A DNA stretch of 64,000 nt. Source: Cinnamomum chago. Taxonomy: Eukaryota; Streptophyta; Magnoliopsida; Laurales; Lauraceae. The notes under the pieces are model-generated. The model saw only the letters and a list, made by a program, of their open reading frames with translations. It made no database searches and had not been told where the DNA came from. The stretch is from positions 6,012,001 to 6,076,000 of the forward strand of contig CP142451.1 of the NCBI GenBank assembly GCA_038049695.1. Reading direction: 5' to 3'. Position numbers and translations under genes: made by a program. Shown piece after piece: positions 35,359-47,398 of this stretch. Numbering within the stretch: the stretch's first letter is position 1; the number at the start of each line of letters is the position of its first letter.

Positions 35359-36371
35359 ATGCTTAGGCACCTTCTTTCTTTAGAGAAAATAAAAATAGAG
35401 AAGGGTTTCAACCTTGGAACTTAGCACCGGTGGCAGGGGTGACAAAACTGGACCGGCTGGTATAGAATTGTGAGCGGAAAATTTTTCGAGTTTACTCTTG
35501 ACTCTCTCGAGCCATCTCATTTTGGTAGAAGACTAAATCAAACATAGGGAAAAGTCGGCCAAGTCATCTCTTTTAATAAGTTATTTCCATTCTAAACCAC
35601 ATCATATGTAGATATAATTCTAAATAATTAATATTTACTTTTAAATAATTATGCATGAGGTTTGGAGTCATAAATTTAAAATAACTACTAAAATGTAATT
35701 TGAAACTTACGTGACCTGCAAATGCAATATTTCTTCTTGCGTTTTCCTTATTTATATTTTTTAATAATAAATTAATTTTTTAATATTTCTCAAAAAACAT
35801 TAAGAGAAACATGACTCTTCTTAGTTTTCGCATTGACTCTATTCGAGTTAATTTTTTTGGTTTAGACGAGTCGAATCCAAGTCACAAGTTTTCTAACCTT
35901 GTGTAGAATACAAGTAGTTCATGGACCAAAGATATAAGTGGAGACGTGGGATAAAAAACATGTTAGATAAATCCTTTTGAGCCCACTTTTAGGGATTACA
36001 AGCAAGACCTGATATCGATTAATTAGAATACCCATCTTTTTTTTAATGGGAAGGAGGATGATTACATTAAACCAACAACTATGCCAACACACTTTTAGAG
36101 ATGAGTGGTGTTGACACCTTAGTATTACAGACATGCACAGGATCTCTATGTCTTCTAAGTTTATAATACCACTCCAGACTAGTGCTCCAACTTAGTGAGG
36201 AAAAAAACATAACAACAACCAAGAAATCCAGTAGAGAAGCGCCCAAACAGCAAACCACTAAGACGCACCAAACAAACCAAACCCACAAAGCGTACAAAGC
36301 TACCTAGAAGAACCTAACATTCAGAGACTCTGCCAGCAAAGCCGAAACTCACCAAAAGCCCAAAAAGACAT
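35359..36371. other. Non-coding stretch
   Basis: AT-rich, no gene or clear element recognised. Confidence 0.45.
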
Positions 36372-36679
36372 TTAGGGCCTGTTTGAATGTAGTAAATTGA
36401 AGTATGGTGAAGTGAAGCATAAAACTAGAGAGAATAAAATGTAATGTGTTATAATGGTGTTTTATTTTTAGTTGTTTGGTATGGAATCTTTGACTTTTTG
36501 TATAGAAAAGTGGAGTTTTTTTTTTTCTTTTAGTGGAGAAAGGAGGTTATTTTTTTTACTTTTTTTGAAAAATTCGGAGGGAATTTTGAAATTGTGCACT
36601 TTTGATATGACACATTGTCATTTCTTGTCTAGATTCACTTTACTTCACTTTAACTAGTTAAGTTCCAAACACTCCCTAA
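36372..36679. mobile_element. Tourist-like MITE, ~308 bp
   Basis: Ends TTAGGGCCTGTTTGAATG and an inverted AGTTCCAAACACTCCCTAA, with inner inverted GGTGAAGTGAAGCATAA and TTTACTTCACTTTAACTAG. GGGCCTGTTTG is a common Tourist terminus in plants. The surrounding bases do not give a clean 3-bp duplication. Confidence 0.6.
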
Positions 36680-37606
36680 GGCACTAGGTCATAGGAACTA
36701 ATAAAAAGTTGGATTCAATTTGGATCCCCAAATGGGAGTTGACCTCTGATAAATTGACCCCTTCCTTGAAGGTTTCACATTTACCTTAGCTTGGTTCAGC
36801 TCCTGGTTCCTAGAAACTAGAACTACGACTAAACTCTTGGTTGAGTGATGTTGGCGCCTTAGTATCACAGACATATCTAGGGATTGATCCTAAATTCATG
36901 GGTCCTCAAGTTAAGTATCATCGAGGTAACCACTAGTCCAAACATAGGGGGAAAAAAACACTACAACTAGGACCTGATTTAAAATGTAGAAGGGTCCGCC
37001 TTTATTTGATCTAACTTGTTGATATCACTTCAAATGGGTTCAAATTCAATCAATTATATGGATAATGTAGAGATATTCCCTTCTTTTGCTCACTCTCCTT
37101 GATTTCTTTCTTCTTTTGTCAAGGGGTGCTTGATGTGGCTAGATTCACGTCTAAAAGGACATGTTACGCGTCTCAATGAAAGATGGGTGCCTTCTCAAGA
37201 TATAATAGAGAGTTTTTACCAAAAAAATAATATATATATATTGTGGAGAAATTGGAAATCTTTTCCTTACAAAGGGGAGGAAGAAATGAAAATATATATC
37301 AAATTGAGAGGGGCTTCGCAAGGTTACTTGCTGCTTAGTATTTAACCGGGCCAGGCTTTGAGCTCACTAAATCCAATCCAAACCCATATATTAAATGGAC
37401 CCAAATATTAAATCCAGACCCAGCCTTAAGTAGTGAAACCTAAGGCCGAAGCCCGTCTCAAAGTGGGATGGGCTAGGGTTGGGCTCGGGCTGAGCCCACA
37501 TACATTCGAGAATCCTAATTTCTCCCCAGGGGGTTTACTGATACAGGTACATTGTTTCTTACCCTGCGTTGTAGGGGATTTAATGCTAGTCTAGTTTCAA
37601 ATCCCT

Positions 37607-38580
37607 ACAGTGTAACTGCCCTTTTTTTTTTTTTTTTTTTTTTGGTTTTGGTGGGGGGGGGGGGGGGGGGGGGGGTGGTTTAAAACCGAATCGAACTGGT
37701 TCAGTTCGGTTCGGTTCCGTCGGTTAAACCGTTGCTTTTTATTTTATTTTTTTGAAAATCAAACATTGAAAATTTCAAAATGATGATACCACGTCCTTTG
37801 CATTTATTCCAATGTTTAGTGCAAATATTAAAATCCAACATTCCAGACTGGACTAAACGCATATAAAAAATAATTCTACTCCAAAAAGAGAGTTTGGACT
37901 AAACGTAAGCGCACAAAAAAAAAAACAAAAAAAACAAATAACCAGCTTGCAGTGAAACGTTCATACCGCATGATATCATTTGGAATTACAATAGAATAAT
38001 AGTTCATGTCAATAAAAGTTACACACAAACAGAATCTGTATCAGAACTCACAGTATTTTTCAGAAATGAAGGTTTCTTAACACATTGGTTAGGTGAAACC
38101 AAAACCAACCATCAAAAGGTTAAGCTCTATTGACTTTTCTACCATTTTCAAGAGTGCAGCCTTCTGAGATAAAAAACTTCATTGAAACAAGGTAGGAATT
38201 ATGATGGAAAAAAAAAACACCTTGTATAGTAATCCCTCCATCTGCAATGAAGTATCAAAAAACATTTGAGAGATTAGAGGAGATGCATTGAGGCAGTGTC
38301 AGACGGTTAAGTTCATGTGAGAATGGAGTTGTGGAATATAACTTTGAAAGTAGTAAAAAATGAAACGCTGAGGCTAAAATAGTAGAAACGCAACACTTAA
38401 GTTACTACATACGGTTTGTTCGGTTTAAGCGGTTAACCATAGGCTCAAACTGATAACCGACCGATGTAAGCGGTTTTTATGGTTTTCAAACCGTTAACCA
38501 AACCAATCTACTATAAACCGATCCGAACCGCCCAGTTCGGTTCGGTTTTGCAGTGATACCGGATTTTTTGTGCAGTCATA
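37607..38580. mobile_element. Probable hAT-like MITE relic
   Basis: Subterminal blocks of GTTCGGTTCGGTT (37705-37720 and 38530-38548) and AACCGTTAACCAAACC occur at both ends. The right edge TTTTTGTGCAGTCATA recalls the TTTTGTGCAGCCCTA end of the hAT MITE at 33712-34119. The left edge is obscured by poly(T) and a 23-base poly(G) run (37653-37675). No target duplication was identified. Confidence 0.45.
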
Positions 38581-39323
38581 ATATTGCATATATGCAAAGA
38601 CTCGAGAAGAAAGACGCCATGTTTCTACCACCCAATAACACATGGGCCCCACTTTTTGTTGATGTAAGCCATTTTCATTAAGAGTGGATATGGATTGTCC
38701 TGCCTAGATGATGAGTAAGCCTTGGAGAGTTCCTTATATGGATAAGATGAGAGTAATAGTAAATTCTCTCTACTTTAAGATCTCTCTCTAAAGCCTGTAT
38801 TTTTTTTTCTTGAAAGGAGAGCTTCAAGGGTGATGATGTGGCAAACCGAATTATATTGCTTTAAATTATATAATTAGGATGTTAATAGTTCAATTTGGTC
38901 CCATTTATTGTTGGCATGAAAAAATGCAAAAATCATAATAGGCATGGGACTCATTGTTGCATGTCATGATAAGATGAGCCTAAACCTAGTTATACATTGG
39001 GATCGCTTATGTGTAGACATGGCTAAAACCACTTGACATTAGACCCACTCTTAAATTATTGTGGATGGGCGAAGGCCATTGAAATACCTTATGTCATGTG
39101 TAATTTGGTCCATACAACTCGACCCCTTTTAATCATAGTCCAACTAGCTCATGTAACATGGATTGTTTATGCACTTATAAATATTATTGGTTCTCTGGTT
39201 TTTACAAACCACAAACTAGGGCTTTCAATCTTTCCCAACCCACCAAATAGCAAGGTTGATACCAATGCACGACTAGTGTGAATCGATCCAATCCAAGTCC
39301 GGGCCTTGTGTTAGGCGTTTGTT

Positions 39324-39337
<14 letters not shown>

Positions 39338-39360
<23 letters not shown>

Positions 39361-39717
39361 GGAGACATTCATGTGCATCCATCCTATGGCAATTTAATTA
39401 TGGAAGCATCCCTCACCCTATGGTGAGGGATGGATGTACATGAATATTCTCCAAATATATATATATATATATATATAGGGTCAGCTCTCCGAAGCTGCAG
39501 CTTAGCTTATCCTAAACTGGAACAAGGCTGGTCCCACAAATCAAAGTCGATTATGCTATATTTTGCATGATGATGGTCTCCAAAATCAAGATAAATCCAA
39601 TCAGAACTGGATTTTTCAGTTCCATCATGCAAAAAACAGATATAATTAAATTTGATTTGTGGGACCAGCACTATTCTAACTTAGGATAAGTTAAGTTGCA
39701 GCTTAGGAGAGCCCTGC

Positions 39718-39748
<31 letters not shown>

Positions 39749-40262
39749 CTATCCTAAACTCAAGTTTAGAATAAAATCTCATAAGTTCATGCTTGTGGGG
39801 CCTACCTTTGATCCATCCAAATGGACCAAACTCATAACCCCCTTAAATTGCATATGTCCACCAACTTTCGGCCAGATCCAACTTTTCTGGACCATTGGAT
39901 CGACTATGTATTGATTCAAATGTATTGTTGACCATTAAAATTTTGGGCTCATACGAAGATGATAGAAATCACGGTTGGGGCTGATTTTTTGCAGACAGTA
40001 AGATCCCAGGGAGTCCTTGAAATTCCTCCCATCCTCATCGCCATGTGGGTCCCCAAGTGGGCCCCACTACACACTTGATCTTATCTTATCCTATGAGAGC
40101 ATCTCTCACCTTACTATGAGAAATTCTAGTCTTTTCATATAAGAGAGATAAGGTGGGGGCCCTCAAATTTAAGTTGTTGGCATTGGATATGGATGTGAGG
40201 GCCCCCACCCAATCTCTCATATAAGGTGAGAGAGATCTCTCATATATATATATATATATATG
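39338..40262. mobile_element. Cluster of small elements separated by (TA)n tracts
   Basis: Order: (TA)n to 39360; family C element 39361-39452; (TA)n 39456-39477; family B-like element 39478-39718 (ends TCAGCTCTCCGAAGCTGCAG and an inverted GTTGCAGCTTAGGAGAGC); (TA)n 39719-39744; inverted family B element 39745-40091; family A foldback 40092-40241; (TA)n to 40262. Each border lies in or next to TA repeats, as described for the rice Micron elements that target (TA)n microsatellites. Confidence 0.7.
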
Positions 40263-40386
40263 AGAAATTCTAAAAAATGCCCCACTTTAAAAATGCCCTT
40301 TTTTCTACCATTTTTTTCAATCATGGGCCCATGTTGAGTCAATTTAGTTTTTTCACACATACTAGCCCTACATGAATAGTCACTAA

Positions 40387-41502
40387 CATGGTTTTAAAAA
40401 TCGGTCGATACTGATCCTATATCTCGAGGCCATATATATCGGCCGAGATGAACTTCATCTCGATTTTTCTGAGATGAAAATATCGGCTGAGATCTCATAA
40501 AAGGTGATAAAACCTAAATTTTTCTATTTTTTTCTCATCTTCATCTTCTTCTCCTCTCTTCTCATCTCCTTACTACTCATAACAACAGCCATACTCCATC
40601 ACACATCCCTCTTGTATATTTTCAAATCCCACACCTATTTCTTAAAGAAAATATTATTTAAGGTAAGAGAAAATCAACTTAAAGCATTTTATTATGTGTT
40701 TTTTATTTTTTATTTTTAGATGAAGCATAGAAATCCTTGGGTTTGTCACTTGTGTTGTGTTCTTCATTTAGAAGTTAGATCTATATACTTTCATGCTAGA
40801 TCTACTCATACACATGATTTTGATTTTTTTTTTTCATTTTCTTTATTTGCGGTTTTTTTATTATTTGAATTATAATATATCATTTTTTGATGATTTCATC
40901 ATAAATATATTCTTTTAATGATTCATGATCATTGTATGGTGTGTAAATGATTGATCTATATACTTTTATGCTAGATCTATATATTTAGAGTTTTGAAAAT
41001 GGTTTTAATAAATCTTTATTTATCTAAAAATAATTGTTGTTACTTGTTAGAATATTTGTGATACCAAAGGCTTATTAATAGTGTGTAGATGATAGATCTA
41101 CATCGACTCATAGTCATAAACATGATTTAGATCTGCCAAAGGCGCGCTTATTGATATGTTATCTTTATTTTCTTATATTTTATACTAATAAATTGATCAT
41201 GAGCATCAATAATTATTGCATTATATGAAATACTGGAGAAGAAAGTGAACTGCGACACAGACAGGACTCATAACTTAAGGTGACGGAGATTTTGATTTAT
41301 TGTTGTTACTAATGGAAAAAAATATTGCTTTCCAGCATTTCCTAATATTATGTATTTTTTGGATATTTTTGAGATTTTTTTATTAAAATAAAAATTCACA
41401 CCGCGATGACTGCGACGGACTGATATCCGCGACCGATAGCGATATCATATCGGTTTTTCTGTCCAGCCGATACCGCAACCGAGATCGAGATTTTAAACCA
41501 TG
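40387..41502. mobile_element. hAT-like element, 1116 bp, copy 2 (inverted)
   Basis: Inverse of the element at 29145-30117: it starts CATGGTTTTAAAAATCGG and ends GAGATTTTAAACCATG, with an 8-bp duplication GTCACTAA (40379-40386) and GTCACTAG (41503-41510), seven of eight matching. It keeps the same CTCATAACTTAAGGTGACGG and ATCTTTATTTTCTTATAT interior. Non-coding. Confidence 0.8.
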
Positions 41503-41510
41503 GTCACTAG

Positions 41511-42869
41511 TCCAAGTTTGATACTCGTCCAACTTTTCCTCACGGTTGGATTGTAATCATGATAAAATGATGCCTTTAAACCATTAAATTTTAGGGTCAT
41601 GGATCAAAAGGTTATGATGATTTTATGGACTCAAGATTTTGCATATAGGTAGGCCTCATATGGATATTTCCATCCAATAGACTTTCACGATCATCATGCA
41701 TTCCAGTGGGCATGACTTGGACGGGCGTTTTCCTTTTATATATATTTCAATGAAAAATTACCAATAAACTCCTCAAAATCTTTTCGATCATTTTCAACTC
41801 ATCTCATTGTTCAATCTGAAGTACACTAAAACTTATGGAAAAATTGAAAGAACCATTGCTCTGATTGGGAGGCATGTCTTCTTGTGAAACTCTCATGACC
41901 TTTAATCTCTTTCCTCTTCCCTTTCTTGTCTCCCCACTCATTTTCTATATTTTCTATTTCATTGTTTATTGCAAATTATCGTTTTAATTTTGATTTTCAA
42001 TACTGATCAATGGGTTTAGGTGTGAAATTAATGCAAAGAACTCCCCAACATTGGAATAAGATCTTTGCTAAGATTAAGTTGTTCAATGTGAAAAACTAGG
42101 AATATAGCCTTTTTTTTCCACAATATGCTAGTTAATCAACAAAGGCCCAAGCATAGAATGTAATGTAATAGTTACAAATTTATGAAATGGGTAAAGCAGA
42201 AATTGGGCGTATGTGTTAGGCTTGCTGGTTCAACCTCTGTTCGCATCTCAACAGTATGTTAGTTTATCAGAATATCTGAGTCATTTGATCTATAGAATCA
42301 CATCCGTACCCTTTGACATCATTCTTTGAGAAAATCTCATCATTCCCACAGAAATTAAAATTTGGAAATGCGTTCGATTGCATTTTCTCAATCAGTCTCG
42401 GAATATTTCTCTGGAAAATCATTCCCTCGGAATGAAAAGTTAGAAACATTACAGATGTTTTCTTACTTGAGAATGAAGAGTCCTGCTCCAGTGTCATCAT
42501 CTTCCCACAATTTCTCCCCCCTTCTCTCTTTTCTGTGACATATAAATTTTTCTTTATAAAAAATGAGGTATTCATTAGGGGTACCCATTTTCACAATAGA
42601 AGCCCATTCTCGGAAGGAAATTTTATTCTCAATGACGGAATGATGTCAAACAGCAGTCGAGTCAAACATTTCTGCTTGTTTGACCAATGCTATGTACGTA
42701 CAAAGCATAGTCATACCCAACCTGCTTTAAACATTGTTAAATAGACATTTGCAACACGCACTTATCTAAAATCAAGTCATTAAGAATAGGGATTTTTACG
42801 AGAAAAGTGTGATAAAACTTGTATTTAACTATTTTAGACATATATACATGTATTTGACCACTGTGGTGT
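41511..42869. other. Non-coding stretch
   Basis: No gene recognised. The open frame at 42267-42575 (minus) covers a part with short inverted repeats (CATTCCCTCGGAATG) and is more likely transposon-derived than coding. Confidence 0.35.
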
Positions 42870-43157
42870 TCGTACAGACGGTTTTGGACCCTTTTACCCC
42901 CGTTTCTGCGGACGACGTCGTCATCGAAATCAACCTAATCTCACCTCAATCCCACGATTTCTCCCATCCTGTTCATTCTCCCGCCTTTTTCTCTCCAACT
43001 CTTCTTCCCTCATCGTGCATCCTGGCTCTTCCTCTCTGACTCTTCTCCCCTCAATCACGACATCGTCTCCTGCTGCCTAAGAAACTCCGGCCAGATCCTC
43101 CGGCGGAACTCCCATAACTATTGCAGCGTCATCTTCCATTTCAGATCTCTTTGAAGG
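42870..43157 (+). promoter_or_regulatory. Possible non-coding first exon (leader), plus strand
   Basis: Unusually GC- and CT-rich for the window (CTCCCGCCTTTTTCTCTCC, CTTCTCCCCTCAATC). It ends CAGATCTCTTTGAAG followed by GTGAGTTTG, a strong donor at 43158. It looks like a plant 5' leader with a leader intron. Possible next exons near 43290-43440 include an ATG at 43419 starting MPTLQVPIPNPQPRTVSP, not recognised. Confidence 0.35.
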
Positions 43158-43295
43158 TGAGTTTGTCTCTTTTTCTCTCTTCCACATGATTTTTTTCTTG
43201 TTTTCCTTTTGCATTTTCGGTTACTAAGACTGCTGGAACCGTGCTGTAGTAGAGAGTGGATTCTGTTTGGGCATTTGCAGAAACCTCTCATTTCG

Positions 43296-44372
43296 ATCCT
43301 CTTGCTTGGACCAAGAGGTTGCAACTCTAAGTGGTCTCTTCAAATCATTTCCTGTTTCTATAACTGTTGAGCTTCTCTGGATATAGAGGCAGCTATCACG
43401 AGGCCGGTGGGGAGAGCGCATGCCAACCCTGCAAGTACCAATACCAAACCCACAGCCACGGACAGTCAGTCCTTTATTTTTTTTTCTCACTGCTTTTTGT
43501 CTCGCGATTTTTATAACCAGCTCTGGGGCATCTTCAAAAGCTTCTCTGTGTGAGAGAGAAAGAGAGATAAGTTGTGGTGTACTGATGTGGACATAGGTGA
43601 GGCGTTTAAAGCCTTTTACTTGTGCTCGTTGACATAAGACACAAGGAATGTAGAGTAGACCTCACCATTTGAGTTTCCACCCCACTTTATAAGAATGTGA
43701 GACTATATTATGCATGACACAATTGATCATAGTTTGCTTAGGTAAAATTTTTATAGACCTTGGCCAGTTCAGTCCTTGATTTTGAGATGATAGTTTTTTT
43801 TTTTTTTTTTTTGGTAGCATCTGACGAGCCTGATTTATTGATAATTACATGTTTCCTCGGAGCCCATTTGGATGAACTAAGTGCAGGTAACTTGCTTTAC
43901 TTGCAAATGAAAGAGTTCATTCTTTTGAATTACCTCAATGATAGTAAGGGCCTGTTGGTTAGAAGATATCTGAGAATTATTGTGATGAGGGATATCCAAA
44001 TTCTTCAAAAGCTGTCCCCATTTGCAAATGCTCAAAAGGCGTTTGCCTATTTTGAACGCTAATAGTTAGGAAAGTTCTGTGACAAAAAAAAAAAATTCCC
44101 GAGTACTGACAAACCAAATAAATAGGGATTTTGGGAACAGCTATGAGAAATCCCTAGCAGTAAAAATTCCAGCAAAGAATTCCTCCAAACAAACTGCTCT
44201 TAAGTTGTTTTGATCTTTTACACGGCCGATAGCTAAGGAGAAACATAGTTGCAATTAAGATTTGGATAATCAATTTTGAAGTAAGGGCCTCTTGCTTGGA
44301 CCAATAGGTTGCAACTCTAAGTGGTTTCTTCAAATCATTTTCTGGTTCTACCACTGTTTCTATAACTGTTGA
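43296..44372 (-). repeat. Duplicated ~75-85-bp coding-like block (43296-43370 and 44287-44372)
   Basis: Both copies contain CCTCTTGCTTGGACCAA(G/T)AGG and TTGCAACTCTAAGTGGT. On the minus strand both are open and read STVIET, then NDLK(R/K)PLRVAT, then WSKQE. The right copy inserts VVEPE after STVIET. Upstream of it on the minus strand a further open run reads MPANGVLPQLPPNGLLPRPP and YLYDDFVSSGEHPANR (about 44400-44530), stopping where the retrotransposon begins. These look like exon pieces of one unrecognised gene, partly duplicated and cut by the insertion. Confidence 0.5.
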
Positions 44373-44537
44373 CAACCTCTCTTATTTCCAACCTCTTACA
44401 TTTGGAACCTATTATAATTCTGTTGGCCGGGTGCTCTCCAGAACTAACAAAATCATCGTACAAATACAGAGGTGGTCGAGGAAGGAGTCCATTGGGAGGC
44501 AGTTGAGGAAGCACTCCATTGGCAGGCATTGATAGAC

Positions 44538-44804
44538 TGTTAGAGGTTAACAATTTATTATTCTGATCCTGTTATTTTAGTTAATCAGTCTGTTAGTAAG
44601 TCGTATTCTTTAGGGGCTAGTTGTTTGTGCTTTGACGATTTCCTCTTATTCTGTTACCACGTTCCAGGGAGATGCAAACGTGGGTTGTTGTTTTTTATTT
44701 TATCTCTTTGTAAAAGGCTATATAAGCCTTTAGTTTGTTATCAATGAATTAAGTACTTTTCATTCAAGCTTGTGTGTTATAGTTTATGCTGAGTGTCCTC
44801 TACA
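44538..44804 (+). repeat. 5' LTR of the copia element
   Basis: Starts TGTTAGAGG and ends CTCTACA. It carries a TATATAAG box-like motif near 44720. Matches the 3' LTR over AATCAGTCTGTTA and GTGCTTTGACGATTTCCTC, with several substitutions, so the insertion is not recent. Confidence 0.85.
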
Positions 44805-44806
44805 AT

Positions 44807-44818
44807 TGGTATCAGAGC
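44807..44818 (+). promoter_or_regulatory. Primer-binding site
   Basis: TGGTATCAGAGC, complementary to the 3' end of initiator methionine tRNA, two bases after the LTR. This is the standard plant copia primer site. Confidence 0.9.
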
Positions 44819-44898
44819 ACCACCATAGGGGGCCTGCTTGTGGGTGTGTGTCTGGAAAGAAACCGCATTTTTCTTCCAGAGTAAGGGAGTCAAGCAGA

Positions 44899-45762
44899 AT
44901 GACAGTTAGCAATAGCAGTGGTCTTGTGCAGCCAGCCATTCCCAATTTTGACGGACATTACGATCACTGGGCGACGTTGAAGGAGAGCTTTCTCTGTTCC
45001 AAGGAATATTGGGATCTCATAGAGAATGGGATTTCGGCGGTGGTGACACAAGTGGCTGAGCCATCTACAGTGGTGGCGACCGAAGCACAACGCAAATCGA
45101 TTGAGGACGAGGCAGAAGCACAACGCAAATTGATCGAGGGGCAGAAGCAGAAGGGCTTAAAGGTAAAGCATTACATTTTTCAAGCTATAGATCGGAATAT
45201 AATGGAGACTACTCGACAGAGACACATCAAACAGTATTTGGTACTCCATGAAACAGAAATACCAAGGCTCTCCCAAGGTGAAGAGGGCATAGTTGCAAGC
45301 ACTTCGGAGGGACTCTGAGACTCTCCATACGAAGGAGGGCGAGACTGTTGATAATTTATTTGCTCGTACTCTCACTATAGCCAATAAAATGAAGGCTCAT
45401 AGTGAGAGAACGAGCCAAACCATCATCAATGAGAAAGCTTTGAGGTCCATGACTTCAAAATTTGATTATGTGGTTTGATCTATTGAAGAATCCAATGATT
45501 TGAACACACTGACCATCGACGAGCTGCAGAGCAGTTTGATGATCCATGAAGAAAGAATTAATGGTCATCGAGGAGAGGAGCAGGCTCTCAAGGCCACTCA
45601 TGAAGACAACACTAGCAGAGGAAGAGGTCGATGGGTGTTCAGAGGAAGAGGAAGAGGTCGTTGCAAACAACCTTCCAACAAGGCCACTATCGAGTGCTTT
45701 CATTGTCACAAATTATGTCACTTTCAGTATGAGTGTCCCAGTTGGGAGAATGGAGCCAACTA
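44899..45762 (+). pseudogene. Copia gag remnant with zinc knuckle
   Basis: The likely start is ATG 44899 (MTVSNSSGL). The N-terminal part (PNFDGHYDHWATLKESFL) is the copia Gag capsid region. The frame shifts near 45293 and meets a TGA near 45477. The C-terminal part has an Arg-Gly-rich tract and a CCHC zinc knuckle, CFHCHKLCHFQYEC. Gag would package element RNA; this copy cannot make it whole. Confidence 0.85.
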
Positions 45763-45818
45763 GACAAAACTAGATGAAGGAGAAGAGCTGCTATTAATGT
45801 CCTATGTAGAGCATAACC

Positions 45819-47394
45819 ATGCTAAGAGAGAAGAGGTATGGTTCCTCGATTCAGGATGTAGTAATTAGCATCAGTGGGAATAAAGAATGGTTATCGGATT
45901 TGGATGTTCAATTCAGGCAAACTGTGAAACTAGCATACAGCTCAAGGGTGGCAATTGTGGGGAAAGGAAACGTTCGAATGCAAGTGAATGGAATCACTCA
46001 GGTAATTTCTGATGTCTACTACATTCCTGAGTTGAAAAACAACCTGTTAAGTATGGGGCAGCTTCAAGAAAAAGGTGTGGCAATTCTGATTCAAAATGGG
46101 GAGTGCAAAGTTTCTCATCCTAGTAAGGGTCTAATTATTCAGTCAGAGATGAGCGCGAACAGTATGTTTGTTGTGCTCGCATCGATTTACCCTAAAGCTA
46201 CTACTTGTTTTCAAGCTGTGACAGACAATGAGTTATTTATGGCACTGCAGATTCGGACACCTGAGCTTCAAAGGGTTGAGAACCCTTCAATATTGCTTGA
46301 GGATGGTCAGTGGTTTGCCTTCTCTTAAAACTCCTGCAAAAAAATGCACGGCACTTTCGGTTGGAAAGCAGCACAGGGAATCCATTCCAAAAAAAAGTAT
46401 GCAGATGGGCGTCACAGAAGCCCGAGTTGGTACATGCTGATATGTGTGGACCTATAAAGCCTACATCAAACAGCAAGAAGAGGTATTTCTTGAGTTTTAT
46501 CGATGTCTTTAGTCGTAAGACTTGGATTTACTTCTTGCATGAAACAGAGGCTTTTACCATGTTTAGAATTTATAAGTCTCACGTTGGAAAAGAAACAGGT
46601 GCCTACCTTAAATGTTTAAGGACTGACAGAGGTGGTGAGTTCACCTCAAATGAGTTTTGGGAGTTTTGTCAGGCAATTGGCATAACCAGACAAGTAACCA
46701 CAGCCAATACTCCTCAGCAAAATGGACTCGCTGAGAGGAAGAATAGGACTGTGATGAATTTGGTGCGTTGCATTTGCTCACTGAGAAGCATGTTCCAAAT
46801 TCTTTGTCGCCAGAAGCTGTGATATGGTTTGTGCATGTCCTCAACAGGTGCCCTACTTTAGTTGTGCAAAATAGAACTCCAAAGGAAGCATGGAGTGGTA
46901 TGAAGCCTAGAGTAGAGTATTTCAGCGTTTTTTGGGTGCTTGGCTCAGGTGCACGCACCAGCCCAGAAAAGAATCATGTTGGATGACAAAAGCATCCAGT
47001 GTGTTTTATTGGGAGCGAGCGATGAGTCTGGAATTGGGAATTGACAAAAGCATCCAGATTGTTTGATCCGGTCTCTAAGAAGCTAATTATTAGTAGTGAT
47101 GTTGTTTCTGAGGAGAACAAGGGCTGGAATTGGGACATGAGCAGGGCAGAAATGGCTTGGGATGTGTTACAGTGTGGTGATAGTGATGAAGAAGATAATG
47201 AAGCTGAGAATGAAGGTGAAATTGGAGCAGAAGTCAGCGAGACCGAAGAAGATGACTCAAATTGTCTAAATGGAGCTGGTTCAAGTGGCACTAGTTCACC
47301 TTCCAGTGAGTCACATGATGAGAATTTCTCGGGTCCAGTTGAAGGGAGGGCAAGACGAGTTCCACTTTGGATGCAAGATTATGAAACTGGATAG
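45819..47394 (+). pseudogene. Copia protease and integrase remnant
   Basis: The protease active-site phrase FLDSGCSN (about 45840) is followed at once by a TAG. A downstream frame covers the protease body (YYIPELKNNLLSMGQL). The integrase zinc-binding part reads LWHCRFGHLS in another frame. The integrase core (46430-46810) keeps Asp in HADMCGP, Asp in RTDRGGEF and Glu in GLAERKN. Further frameshifts follow near 46810 and 46950. The frame then runs to VPLWMQDYETG and a stop at 47392-47394, where the reverse transcriptase should begin. Confidence 0.85.
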
Positions 47395-47398
47395 GGTT

